A stretch of 64,000 nt of DNA, from the NCBI GenBank assembly GCA_037176705.1, contig CM073896.1, forward strand, positions 23,510,708 to 23,574,707. The letters are read 5' to 3'. Made by a program: the position numbers and the translations under genes. Numbering within the stretch: the stretch's first letter is position 1; every line of letters starts with the position of its first letter. The notes under the pieces are model-generated. The model saw only the letters and a list, made by a program, of their open reading frames with translations, ran no database searches and had not been told where the DNA came from. The stretch is from Molossus alvarezi. Lineage: Eukaryota; Chordata; Mammalia; Chiroptera; Molossidae. Below, one piece after another: positions 23,037 through 33,700 of this stretch.

Positions 23037-24689
23037 CTTAATTACCCTAAATAACACTATTTTCTGACAAAAAGTTCCTGGAACGCTGTGGGTTGCATGC
23101 GAGATGTACTTAGAGGTGGACAAGCCAGCATTACTCTTCACTTTTTAAGTCACAGTTAGGAAAGTAAAGGTTTTTCACATGTGTATTCCCAAGAAGTTCA
23201 TCTCATTTATTACCTTAGTAACATACAGCAATGTGTATTTTAGTCATTTTTAAGACCACATGCTATTTAGGTTATGCTTTCTGTCTTTTTATAAGTTTAT
23301 TTCTTTTTAGCCATCATAAGGTCATTATTTGATCCCAACCCAGGGAGGTTATCAAGAATGTAAAACTCCAAGGACCATTGGGAATATGACAAGTAAAATG
23401 TCCTAAAACAGTGCTTCCCAAAATATGTTGCACAAAAAAACCTATACAATGCTCCACTGTTAAAAAGAGGACTATGCAATCATATACATTTGAGAAACTT
23501 CTATTTGTTACCTTTCTTCTTCGAAATTCATATTAGCATATTTAAAGTTTGGGAAATGTTCCAATTTTTTAATTGCTAATATTTACCCAGAACATTTGAT
23601 ATACCTCCCAGTGTGGAGCCCTAATTCCATGACGGGAGTCCATGAGCACCTGCAGAACAAACCTCTGGTGGAAGTGCCTTTGTCTCGGAGTTCTCTCTGG
23701 GCACGGAGGGCAGTGGGGAAAATGCCTTTTTCTTGCCTCTTCTCCTTGCGGATGATGACTGAAATTCATAGGAAAGTGAGAAGGAAAACACAGAGGTTAA
23801 TTCAAACAGGAGAAGGTGAGTAGTGCTGTTTCCTGAAGGTCAAGGCAGCGCCTCAAAATCTCAATGTGCAAGTGAAACCATGACCTCAAAAGACAGGCTT
23901 CTGGCCTCAGCCCAACCACTCTCAAGGCCTCATTCACCAAAGAGTTTGGATAAAAAAACAGTTGACCCAACGGTTGGGACATGAAAGATGAGTAGGAGGC
24001 AAAGATACATACATATTTCAGGCAAGATGGGTATATTATTTCGGTCTGAATGTGGGGTTGGGAAAAAAGAAGGGTCTTAGAACTTTCCAGAAGAAAGATA
24101 TCCTTACTTTCCTCTCTGGGAAAGATAATCGCTGGCCTGGTTGCAGGGAGTTTGCAAAGTAAGAGTCTAAAATAGATCCAAAGAAGAAAACAGAAAATGC
24201 TCCAGGGTGAGTTGAAAAACTGCCTTGCAAGCTCCAAAGAGCATCAGTACATCAAATGAGCGATCAAGGTCCAGGCCTGTCAATTCTGCTCCCTTCAGAA
24301 GGCCTGGGTTCTTAAAAATGCATCGATGCTATATTTAAATGAGGGAAACCTATCAGCCTCTCTTTAAAATTCACAGATGGAAGGCAGCTAAGGGTTTTCC
24401 TTACTGAAAAATGAAAAATAGCAGGGTTTGTCATTTGAAATATGCCATTACATAAATCTGACTGAAAGGAAAGTGATTTGCAACAATTAACAGACTACAC
24501 TTCAAGTCTATTCTGATTTTCCCCAAACCACAAGACCCTCTGGCCATAACCAGTGGGCTGCAGGCCAAGGGGAAAGAGGAGACCCCCCTTCACAGTCTTC
24601 AGAGTGACACTGTCCCTGTCTTTGCTGAGCTGGGACAGAGGTGGGGTTGAGGTCACTAATAGGCTTGCACGGAGGAGAATTATAACAGC
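23034..24689. other. No gene recognised
   Basis: Holds one possible hAT fragment (separate entry at 23408) and otherwise unique-looking DNA. An open frame of 146 codons on the minus strand (23797-24237) has no recognisable domain. Confidence 0.4.
23408..23570. mobile_element. Possible hAT-type MER fragment
   Basis: It starts ACAGTGCTTCCCAAAATATGT and ends AAAGTTTGGGAAATGTTCC. The two ends are partly inverted copies of each other (TTCCCAAA and TTTGGGAA), as in non-autonomous Charlie-like elements. The internal sequence is diverged. Confidence 0.4.
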
Positions 24690-24855
24690 ACAGGTGGCTT
24701 TATGAGCACTTACCACGGGATAAAGTCCACTTTGAGAACTTGGCATTCACTACTTCACTTCACCCTCAAAACAACTGTAAGTGAAGTCGGGCACTGTTAT
24801 ATCCTTACTTTATAGAAGGGTAAATAAGTAAAGAGAGGAATAAAAAGGTGAGAAG
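24690..24855 (+). mobile_element. MIR SINE fragment
   Basis: It has the MIR-like order GAGCACTTACCACGGGATAA, TTCACCCTCAAAACAACTGT, GCACTGTTATATCCTTACTTT and AGAAGGGTAAATAAGTAAAGA, corresponding to the core and following conserved MIR region. It is old and diverged. Confidence 0.6.
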
Positions 24856-24933
24856 AACTGAGGGAGAGAAGCCAAAGTCTGTATTAAACTGTAGACTATT
24901 CATTCTAGAAAGTACCACGGAAATTATTTAGGC

Positions 24934-25146
24934 CAGTGGTTCTCAGCCAGGGCTGACTTTGCCACCCCACTCCCCAGGGCAGAGACTGGAGACATTGTTT
25001 TTGTCACAACTGGGTCAGGGGAAAATGCCGCTGTCATCTGGTAGGTACAAGCCAAGAATACTGCTAAACATCTTACCAAAATACAGGACAACCCCACAGC
25101 AAAGACTCATCTGGCCCAAAATATCAACAGTGCTGAGCGTGAGAAA
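24934..25146. mobile_element. MER5A-like hAT element
   Basis: It starts CAGTGGTTCTCAGCCAGGGC and continues GAGACATTGTTTTTGTCACAA, GCCGCTGTCATCTGGTAGGT, GCTAAACATCTTACCAAAATA, CACAGCAAAGACTCATCTGG and CAACAGTGCTGAGCGTGAGAA. This is nearly the full MER5A consensus from end to end. No transposase is encoded. Confidence 0.88.
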
Positions 25147-25189
25147 CCCCAATTTCAATGAATTCTTTTATTTTATTGGAAAACCCCAT

Positions 25190-25465
25190 TTGCATGAATT
25201 CTGGAGGCTGGGAAATACAAGATGCAGATGCCTGCACACTCGTGTCCGGTGAGAGCCCCCTTCCCGTCCGTGCGGTGACCTTGTCTCTATGTCCGCACGT
25301 AGTGGGGGGGTGAGGGGTGCTCTCACTCAGGTCTGTAAAGGCACTATTCCCATTCAGGAGGGCTCGAAGCTCAAGGCCCCACCTCCAAATACCCTCACCT
25401 TGGGCATTCGGGTTCAACATAAGAATAGTGTGGGAGACACACACCTTCCATTTATAGCAGGCTCT
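25190..25465 (-). mobile_element. MaLR-like LTR fragment, reversed
   Basis: TGAATTCTGGAGGCTGGGAAA, GTGTCCGGTGAGAGCCCCCTT, CACTATTCCCATTCAGGAGGG, CCCCACCTCCAAATACCCTC and TTCGGGTTCAACATAAGAATA follow the reverse-complement order of MST/MLT1-type LTRs. It starts directly after the MER5A-like element. Both termini are incomplete. Confidence 0.6.
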
Positions 25466-26984
25466 AGGTTCCTATCTGTGTGACTTAAGGTAGACTCTTA
25501 GCTCCTCCAAGTGTCCTTTCCCACATCTGCACAGTGGGACAAGAAAGGCAAGCACTTCATTGGGTTAAGTTCCCTGAAATGCGGAGCACACACCTGGCGA
25601 CTCCAGCGCGAGCTGGCACAGCCAGACCGCAGTCCGCGGGGACCTGCCCACCAGGTAGTCGCCACTTCCAGCCCAGATGCACCAACGAAAGCTACTCCAA
25701 GATACCACACCATCTTCTGATCCAATCTTACCTTATTTTCCATCAAGAAACAGAACACATTAGCAGCCATCCCACTGACTGAATGGCACGCAGGTCAAAT
25801 ACGAGTTCCAAACAAGAGCAGTAGAGATCAATAGACATGGCGGGAGATGGGAGAGGTTTGAAATGATGACTGAAAGGAAAGGGAAGAGAGGAATGGCATC
25901 ATGCCTGAGAAATTAGAGCACCGTATCGGACAACCACCAGCTGAGTCAGGTCGAGGCTTAGCTGTTCCGGGAAGGGTGCAGGGCGCAAACCACCCGCTGA
26001 GTCCCCTGCCTCTCGGGCTCGGAGGGAGGCTCCATGCAGCTCGTGAGACCCAGCTGGAGATACCTTGTGAATGTACACCCTCCCACTGGATCCAGGTGCT
26101 ATGTGTCATCCTTCCTGGAAAGAAAAAATCACTGAGCCCCAGGTGGGTGTGCTAAAACAAGTACCTGAGCCACTGGCCACCGACTATTCAAAAGTGCTCA
26201 CTTTTGCTTTGATCTCAGGATGAGGCTAGAAAATTGCATTTTTCTGGTTATAGTGCATCTTATGCCCCCCACCCCCCCATGATGTCAAACCACGTTTCTT
26301 CTCCATTAAAATACAGGCCATTTTAAATTCTGAGCAGCTTTTTGAAATGTTTTTTTTTCTTCTTTTTCCTAACCAGTGCTCAGTGTGAGGAGAATGCTTT
26401 CTGATACAAACGCTGGAAGTAATGTCAGACCTTCCACAGCTCGTAACACTGTGCTTCCCCCAAGCAATGCTGAGTGCAGCAATTGGAGCCAGTAGAGAAC
26501 ACCTTCCCAACAGTGGCAGGAATGCAGTAAGCTATTCAGCAGGTCTTCCCAGAAAATGAGAATAAAAGTCTCTAAAGCAAACGTTGGCAGGTTTTCAATG
26601 CGAGCCTCGTAGTTGAGTTCATTTTCCCGGGGCGGTTATGGACACAATGGCTAGCTGAGAGGTGTGTGTGGCTTTCTTCCGGATTACCCGCCGTTGCCGG
26701 GATGCCTCTTCTGCAGAAGCAGCGTAGCCTCTGCAGTGAAGAACATTAACAGCGCGATCGATTTTTTTCGAGGAGAGCTAAGCTCTCAGGCAAGAGAACA
26801 GCACAACCACTAGTTGAAAGTTCTGTCCCTCCATGAATAAATGATGAAAGAATATTAGATAGTAATTCTGTCAAGATGTCACCCCTGAAGCTTGCCAGCT
26901 TCAGAAGTTCTGATTTGCAGGTGGGGATGCGAGTAAGAAGAATTAAGCAAATAGCTGACTTTATTTACAAGTCGCATCAGCTCG
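25466..26984. other. Unique DNA; CpG-containing patch at 26600-26790
   Basis: No gene was identified. The 26600-26790 segment has several CpGs (including GCGCGATCGATT near 26752) in a non-repetitive context and might be regulatory. The rest shows only short overlapping open frames. Confidence 0.35.
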
Positions 26985-27290
26985 CACGTATATCGTATTA
27001 CCAGTGAGTTGGGAACTCTGTTAAACATTTCATATACACCATCACATGGAAGCCTTATAGCGGGTAAGCACTATTATATTATCCTCATTTAGAGAAAAGA
27101 AAACTGGGGCAGGAAGAGGCTAAGTGAGCAATGTGCCTCCCGTTGCACTGGCAGCAAAGGATTATGCACGTCTTAGGGCTGTTCCCAAATAGTTCAGTTC
27201 TCCTCGGAGACCCGTGGTAGCATTGAACTCAGGTCCCATGTCTAAGAGCCAGTGCTGGCCCCAGCACGTTCTCTTTGCCCGCCCAATTAT
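26985..27290 (+). mobile_element. MIR SINE
   Basis: The core CCATCACATGGAAGCCTTATA, ACTATTATATTATCCTCATTT, AAAACTGGGGCAGGAAGAGGC and TAAGTGAGCAATGTGCC is clear. The 3' part GCATTGAACTCAGGTCCCATG at 27221 onward fits the MIR tail, with about 60 bp of non-matching sequence between. Confidence 0.7.
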
Positions 27291-27469
27291 CACTGAGGCA
27301 GGTATCGGAGTGGCCCCTCCATCAACCCAGCTTTCAGAGTGACTGTGATGATTACAGGCCTCCTGCCATCCTGAATGGGGCATTCAGCAGGTACAGAAAA
27401 ACACATCTTTGCTGTGTCGAGACTAAATTGGAGAGTGGCCTATTAATGGGGCATGCTCCCACCTGCCCT

Positions 27470-27550
27470 GGCTGGAACAGGGGTCATGCTGGACTTGAAC
27501 CTAGCTCATCCATCTCGAGTCCATGCTCTAAAACACCGTGTTGTGCTGCC
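27470..27550 (+). mobile_element. MIR 3' fragment
   Basis: CTGGACTTGAACCTAGCTC, GAGTCCATGCTCTAAAACAC and GTTGTGCTGCC parallel the 3' part of MIR (GATTCGAACCCAGG to ACTATGCTATACTGCC). Confidence 0.5.
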
Positions 27551-27554
27551 CCCC

Positions 27555-27690
27555 AAATAGGAGGTATAGCCTCACCTTAAAGAGCTTACAGTCTGGTGGG
27601 AAACTGGCACCCATTGAGAAGCAGCCAAATACAAGTGCTAGGTCTTCTAACACCAGATGGATTTAGAAAGTGAATAGCGCAGTGAGCAGG
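27555..27690 (-). mobile_element. L2 3'-end fragment, reversed
   Basis: CCTTAAAGAGCTTACAGTCTG followed by GTGGGAAACTGG matches the reverse complement of the L2 3' end. Short and diverged. Confidence 0.4.
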
Positions 27691-28419
27691 AAGCTCAGGG
27701 GATGGAAAGATCAGTGCAGCCAGATGTTTTGGTCCAAGCCCATTGGGTTGAAGAATCAAAAACCCATTCTAATTAGTTCGGGTCAAAAAAGAATCTTCGT
27801 ATTAGGTTATAAAACTCTTGGAATCGAAAGCAGAGAAATAATAGCTGAGCCTCCTGAGAACTAAAAGTGACCTGAAAAATCAGGAATTTCAGTTGCTTTC
27901 TCAGAGGCGCCTGGACTCTCTTATTTCTGGTCCTCTTAGCTTTCCTTCTTCTATTTGCTGTCCTCTGTGTGGCCTGACGTGACCATCAGTCTCACGTACC
28001 AGATCCACTTCTACCAGCCAGAAAGGCTCTGTCACTTAGTTCAGGTGACTGACAGATGGACCCTTCTCGGCTCCGTCGCCTTCCCCTTGGCCATGGAGAA
28101 CCTCCGTTCAATTAACCGGCAGGGAGAGAACCCCACGTTATAGGGCTGTCTAAGACAACTCCTTCACAGAAATGGGGTGAGAGAACATATCCAGAGAAAG
28201 GTGTATGGTTAGCGAAGAAGTTAAGAATGACTTGGCCAAGAGGTGAGGGTTTGATTCAGATAAGCAAAGAACCGTGGCCAGGGCATCACAGGGCATGGCT
28301 TGTTGCTAAGCAGTGAGGCAGCCTCCGGTGGCTGGACAAAGAGGGTTCCTGTTGCTCAGGGTGGGAGGGCGGAAACGTCAGATGAGTCACCAACAGATGT
28401 TCATCAGTGACCTTCACCT
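27691..28419. other. No feature recognised
   Basis: Unique-looking sequence with short unrelated open frames and no coding or repeat evidence. Confidence 0.4.
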
Positions 28420-28742
28420 TCACCTACAGTTCATTTTACAAGTCTGCTCTTCCTAGTTGGCAGCTGCTCTTCTGGCTGTTTCCAAAGTCAGCTGTGATCT
28501 CCAAGTCCAAGTGCATGTCGCTTCTCTGAACTAGGCCATGACTTCCATTTGAACATCTTACTCTCTTCCAATTAACTCTTTTGTTGTTTGTTTGATGGAA
28601 ATCAATGCACATTTCTCATACCCTGTACAATACGTCACTTTGTGGGAAGGGACGGGTGTATACTTACTCCTAGCATCCATTCAGTTCCCTTCACATGAAG
28701 CTTCATAAATGTTCGTTGAACAGAGTAATTGAAATAAATAAC
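28420..28742 (+). mobile_element. Possible L2 3' end
   Basis: The ending ACTCCTAGCATCCATTCAG, then CATAAATGTTCGTTGAACAGA, follows the L2 3' terminal pattern (CAGTGCCTGGCACATAG to AATAAATGTTTGTTGAATGA). The 5' limit is a guess. Confidence 0.35.
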
Positions 28743-29710
28743 CCAGTTTAGGAAGAACAAAGAGCAACACTGACTTATGTGGCAGCACCACGAAGACTCA
28801 GAGTACTTTGGAAAGCAAAAGCCTGTAACATCTTAGGAAAAAGAGACGCCCCGAGTCACTAAGGTTCTTCCTTTGCTCACTGACCGCTCTGGAGGGGGTG
28901 ATCGGGCTCCCTCCTTGCTCCCTACAATTAACAAGCCACTTTTAAAAATAACATATTAAGTTTCAAATATCTGAATCAATGTTGTAATACAACCATACGA
29001 TCTATTATTAGATTTTTAGGTCAATATCTTGGCTGGAAGTACTCAGATGTAGTAAAACCAGACACTTTCAAGCCATAATCTGAATCTCCCAGCTCCACCT
29101 CATTTTAGATAAGTTACATACTTTACTTCCTGGGAAAAAAAAAACACACACACACACAAAAAAAACTCATTATGCTAATACTTACTTCATGTGTTTGCTA
29201 TGAAGAGTATGTGAACAAACAGGTATAAAGTTGTTACTCAGTGGCACATAGTATGTACTAAGAAATGTTACATCTCTTCCTAGTCTCTTCCCTTCGAAGA
29301 GACTTGCCTGCGCTAAGCTGGGGGATGTCACATCACTGTGCCACATTGCTCTTTGGACAGAGGGCCCAGCAGCAATTAGACTGCTGAGCTGGACAGCACT
29401 CAGGCCTCCATGCGTGGACCTCCCCGAGTGCTTCATCTCCGCTGGTCCGCAGCCCTGTGTCCTCATGGCCCCGGAGTAACGGAGGGTCAGGGCAGGGCCC
29501 CACACTATTGCAAGTGACAGATTATTGGAGGCATTGCAATTTGGCTCATTCCCTGTTATGACAGGGATGGTAACAAGAACTGAAAATGGCACAGCATGAG
29601 TCCATTCTTGAGACCAAAATTGTAATAAAAATGGGGGATTTTGCAGGGGTTGTTATCCCCGGAAAAGGCTTCTCATTGTCACTGTGTGGGTTTTTCTTTT
29701 GCTTTATTTT
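28743..29710. other. No gene recognised; short CA tract at 29139-29165
   Basis: An A-rich plus CA run at 29139-29165 is the only simple repeat. A 136-codon open frame on the minus strand (29182-29592) has no recognised domain. Confidence 0.4.
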
Positions 29711-29755
29711 TCCTTCCTTCCTTCCTTCCTTCCTTCCTTCCTTCCTTCCTTCCTT
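29711..29755. repeat. (CTTC)n microsatellite
   Basis: A 45-bp near-perfect pyrimidine tetranucleotide tract preceded by T-rich sequence. Homopyrimidine tracts of this kind vary in length between alleles and can form triplex DNA. Confidence 0.96.
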
Positions 29756-30021
29756 GTTTCCTCTTTCTTTTTTATAACCTTGTGTTCAGCTCTTGATATC
29801 CACGATCAGTGAAAATGTTTGGCCGGTCAGAAAAGCAGGGATGTTCATTTAGTAACAGGGTTGTAGAATTTGAATAGACCGAGGCAACAAATGCTAAAGA
29901 GAGTGTTCTTTGCAGAATTAACTTCCATACATTACACTTTTCACAAATTAAGGAATGAAAACTCTCAAACCCAAATTCTAGTGAATAAACCTACATCTCA
30001 TGGACAGACATTCTGTTAAAG

Positions 30022-30205
30022 CAATAGTTCTCAAACAGGAAAATTCTGCACACAGCCCCGCCCTCAAGGGACCTTGGCAGAGACCCCTTTCCCTGTCCCA
30101 GTTGGGAGGGGATGGCACTGGTATCTAATGGGTCATGGTCAGGAATGCTGATAAACATGCAGCAACCTACAGGCCATGCCCCCCAGTAAGAAGTCCCCCC
30201 GCCCA
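30022..30205. mobile_element. MER5A-like hAT element, diverged
   Basis: ATAGTTCTCAAACAGGAAAAT, GCAGAGACCCCTTTCCCTGTC, GGCACTGGTATCTAATGGGTC, GGTCAGGAATGCTGATAAACA and CTACAGGCCATGCCCCCC follow the MER5A order, as in the copy at 24.9 kb. Confidence 0.65.
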
Positions 30206-30484
30206 GACAGGTCGACAGAGAAACGGGTGCTGGAAGAACTTCACCTTCGTGCTTCACTGAAACCCAAGGCCTTTACATTTCATTAGTACATGTTTTACAT
30301 CTCATTTCCTTGGGACTGATTTGTGAATAATGAGGAAAAGAAAAACATAAAATGAAAACTTGTAAAATGGGAACTAAAAATTAAATCTCGAACTTTCCAG
30401 AAGTCAATGTGAGCCATGTATGTAAACATCATACTAGTCACTTTTCATTGGCATACCCATAATTCCTAACACTTAGATTTCACT

Positions 30485-30610
30485 TTAATAGCACATTTCA
30501 TTTAAATTATCTATTTGATATTCTCAAAAGCACTGTGGGGTAGATATAATCATCTACAATTCAAAAGCAACAGGGTAAGACTCAAAGAGGTTAAGTACTG
30601 GTCCACTAAA
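30485..30610 (+). mobile_element. MIR SINE fragment
   Basis: AGCACATTTCATTTAAATTAT, TTCTCAAAAGCACTGTGGGG, TAGATATAATCATCTACAAT and AGACTCAAAGAGGTTAAGTAC correspond to the MIR core. It lies about 340 bp before the minisatellite. Confidence 0.65.
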
Positions 30611-30714
30611 ACATGGGTAAAAAGAATAGCCTAGATCAATGAAGAAAGGAAATATTTGGGATCAGGAATACTGAGCTTCCTAAAGACTACCATTTGCCAA
30701 CCATGTGTCATTGT

Positions 30715-30845
30715 TTTACCCACTAACCCTTGGCTTCCTCAGCTATAAAAGGAAAGTGGTGATGGCTAGCTCAGAGAGTCACTGTAATGATTGAATGAGG
30801 CCATATGTTTCAAATAACGTACCTCACATGGTGTGAAACAGACCC
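30715..30845 (-). mobile_element. MIR SINE fragment, reversed
   Basis: CTTGGCTTCCTCAGCTATAAA, then GATTGAATGAGGCCATATGT and ATGGTGTGAAACAGA match the reverse complement of MIR (TTTCCTCATCTGTAAAATGG and following). Its presence shows that the unique C-terminal tail of the long minus-strand open frame is repeat-derived. Confidence 0.6.
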
Positions 30846-31090
30846 AGAGATGACCATGCACAACCTGATGCTCTGACTCAATCAGTGCACTTACCTCCCT
30901 TCCAAGAGGGGTCACGATGTGGTTATTGCACCAAAAGCATTTGAGCTCACCAGCAGAGGTGGATGGCATGCCTGTGAGCAGCAGAGTGGATGGCATGCCT
31001 GTGCAGCAGAGTGGATGGCATGCCTGTGAGTAGCAGGGTGGATGGCATGACTGTGAGCAGCAGAGTGGATGGCATGCCTGTGAGCAGCAG

Positions 31091-31427
31091 AGGTGGATGG
31101 CATGACTGTGAGCAGCAGAGTGGATGGCATGCCTGTGCAGCAGAGTGGATGGCATGCCTGTGCAGCAGAGTGGATGGCATGCCTGTGCAGCAGAGTGGAT
31201 GGCATGCCTGTGCAGCAGGGTGGATGGCATGCCTATGAGCAGCAGGGTGGATGGCATGCCTGTGAGCAGCAGAGGTGGATGGCATGACTGTGAGCAGCAG
31301 AGTGGATGGCATGCCTGTGCAGCAGAGTGGATGGCATGCCTGTGCAGCAGAGTGGATGGCATGCCTGTGCAGCAGAGTGGATGGCATGCCTGTGCAGCAG
31401 GGTGGATGGCATGCCTGTGAGCAGCAG
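31091..31427. repeat. 182-bp higher-order duplication in the minisatellite
   Basis: 31091-31272 is one 28-bp unit (with the rare CATGACTG variant), four consecutive 25-bp units and two 27-bp units. The same series starts again at 31273 but with one fewer 27-bp unit (155 bp). The first 27-bp unit of copy one also carries CCTATGAG. Confidence 0.9.
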
Positions 31428-32438
31428 AGGTGGATGGCATGCCTGTGAGCAGCAGGGTGGATGGCATGCCTGTGAGCAGCAGGGTGGATGGCATGCCTGT
31501 GAGCAGCAGGGTGGATGGCATGCCTGTGAGCAGCAGGGTGGATGGCATGCCTGTGAGCAGCAGGGTGGATGGCATGCCTGTGAGCAGCAGGGTGGATGGC
31601 ATGCCTGTGAGCAGCAGAGTGGATGGCATGCCTGTGAGCAGCAGGGTGGATGGCATGCCTGTGCAGCAGAGTGGATGGCATGCCTGTGCAGCAGGGTGGA
31701 TGGCATGCCTGTGAGCAGCAGAGTGGATGGCATGCCTGTGAGCAGCAGGGTGGATGGCATGCCTGTGCAGCAGAGTGGATGGCATGCCTGTGCAGCAGAG
31801 TGGATGGCATGCCTGTGAGCAGCAGGGTGGATGGCATGCCTGTGAGCAGCAGGGTGGATGGCATGCCTGTGAGCAGCAGGGTGGATGGCATGCCTGTGCA
31901 GCAGAGTGGATGGCATGCCTGTGCAGCAGAGTGGATGGCATGCCTGTGAGCAGCAGGGTGGATGGCATGCCTGTGAGCAGCAGGGTGGATGGCATGCCTG
32001 TGCAGCAGAGTGGATGGCATGCCTGTGAGCAGCAGGGTGGATGGCATGCCTGTGAGCAGCAGGGTGGATGGCATGCCTGTGAGCAGCAGAGGTGAATGGC
32101 ATGCCTGTGAGCAGCAGGGTGGATGGCATGTCTGTGAGCAGCAGGGTGGATGGCATGCCTGTGCAGCAGAGTGGATGGCATGCCTGTGCAGCAGAGTGGA
32201 TGGCATGCCTGTGAGCAGCAGGGTGGATGGCATGCCTGTGAGCAGCAGGGTGGATGGCATGCCTGTGAGCCGCAGAGTGGATGGCATGCCTGTGAGCAGC
32301 AGGGTGGATGGCATGCCTGTGAGCAGCAGGGTGAATGGCATGCCTGTGAGCAGCAGGGTGAATGGCATGCCTGTGAGCAGCAGGGTGGATGGCATGCCTG
32401 TGCAGCAGAGTGGATGGCATGCCTGTGAGCCGCAGAGT

Positions 32439-32655
32439 GGATGGCATGCCTGTGAGCAGCAGGGTGGATGGCATGCCTGTGAGCAGCAGAGTGGATGGCA
32501 TGCCTGTGAGCAGCAGGGTGGATGGCATGCCTGTGAGCAGCAGAGTGGATGGCATGCCTGTGAGCAGCAGGGTGGATGGCATGCCTGTGAGCAGCAGAGT
32601 GGATGGCATGCCTGTGAGCAGCAGGGTGGATGGCATGCCTGTGAGCAGCAGAGTG
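32439..32655. repeat. 54-bp dimer array in the minisatellite
   Basis: Eight 27-bp units strictly alternate between the GGGT and GAGT endings (junctions at about 32461, 32488, 32515 and so on to 32650), giving four tandem 54-bp dimers. Confidence 0.88.
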
Positions 32656-33131
32656 GATGGCATGCCTGAGAGCAGCAGAGTGGATGGCATGCCTGTGCAG
32701 CAGAGTGGATGGCATGCCTGTGAGCCGCAGGGTGGATGGCATGCCTGAGAGCAGCAGAGTGGATGGCATGCCTGAGAGCAGCAGAGTGGATGGCATGCCT
32801 GTGCAGCAGAGTGGATGGCATGCCTGTGAGCCGCAGGGTGGATGGCATGCCTGAGAGCAGCAGAGTGGATGGCATGCCTGAGAGCAGCAGAGTGGATGGC
32901 ATGCCTGTGAGCAGCAGGGTGGATGGCATGCCTGTGAGCAGCAGGGTGGATGGCATGCCTGTGAGCAGCAGAGTGGATGGCATGCCTGAGAGCAGCAGAG
33001 TGGATGGCATGCCTGAGAGCAGCAGAGTGGATGGCATGCCTGTGCAGCAGAGTGGATGGCATGCCTGTGAGCCGCAGGGTGGATGGCATGCCTGAGAGCA
33101 GCAGAGTGGATGGCATGCCTGAGAGCAGCAG
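32656..33131. repeat. 106-bp higher-order block in the minisatellite
   Basis: The set (GAGCCGCAGGGT unit, two CCTGAGAGC units, one 25-bp unit) is 106 bp long. The GAGCCGCAG marker recurs at 32722, 32828 and 33069. The first interval is exactly 106 bp, and the second is 241 bp, which equals 106 plus five 27-bp units. Confidence 0.9.
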
Positions 33132-33399
33132 AGTGGATGGCATGCCTGTGAGCAGCAGGGTGGATGGCATGCCTGTGAGCAGCAGGGTGGATGGCATGCC
33201 TGTGAGCAGCAGAGTGGATGGCATGCCTGTGAGCAGCAGGGTGGATGGCATGCCTGTGCAGCAGAGTGGATGGCATGCCTGTGAGCAGCAGAGTGGATGG
33301 CATGCCTGTGAGCAGCAGGGTGGATGGCATGCCTGTGAGCAGCAGGGTGGATGGCATGCCTGTGAGCAGCAGGGTGGATGGCATGCCTGTGCAGCAGAG

Positions 33400-33700
33400 T
33401 GGATGGCATGCCTGTGAGCAGCAGAGTGGATGGCATGCCTGTGAGCAGCAGGGTGGATGGCATGCCTGTGAGCAGCAGAGTGGATGGCATGCCTGTGAGC
33501 AGCAGAGTGGATGGCATGCCTGTGAGCAGCAGGGTGGATGGCATGCCTGTGAGCAGCAGAGTGGATGGCATGCCTGTGAGCAGCAGAGTGGATGGCATGC
33601 CTGTGAGCAGCAGGGTGGATGGCATGCCTGTGAGCAGCAGAGTGGATGGCATGCCTGTGAGCAGCAGAGTGGATGGCATGCCTGTGAGCAGCAGGGTGGA
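33400..33700. repeat. 81-bp trimer array in the minisatellite
   Basis: From 33478 the unit endings run AGT, AGT, GGT three times over (junctions at 33478, 33505, 33532, 33559, 33586, 33613, 33640, 33667, 33694). A related set with one 25-bp unit comes just before. Confidence 0.88.
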
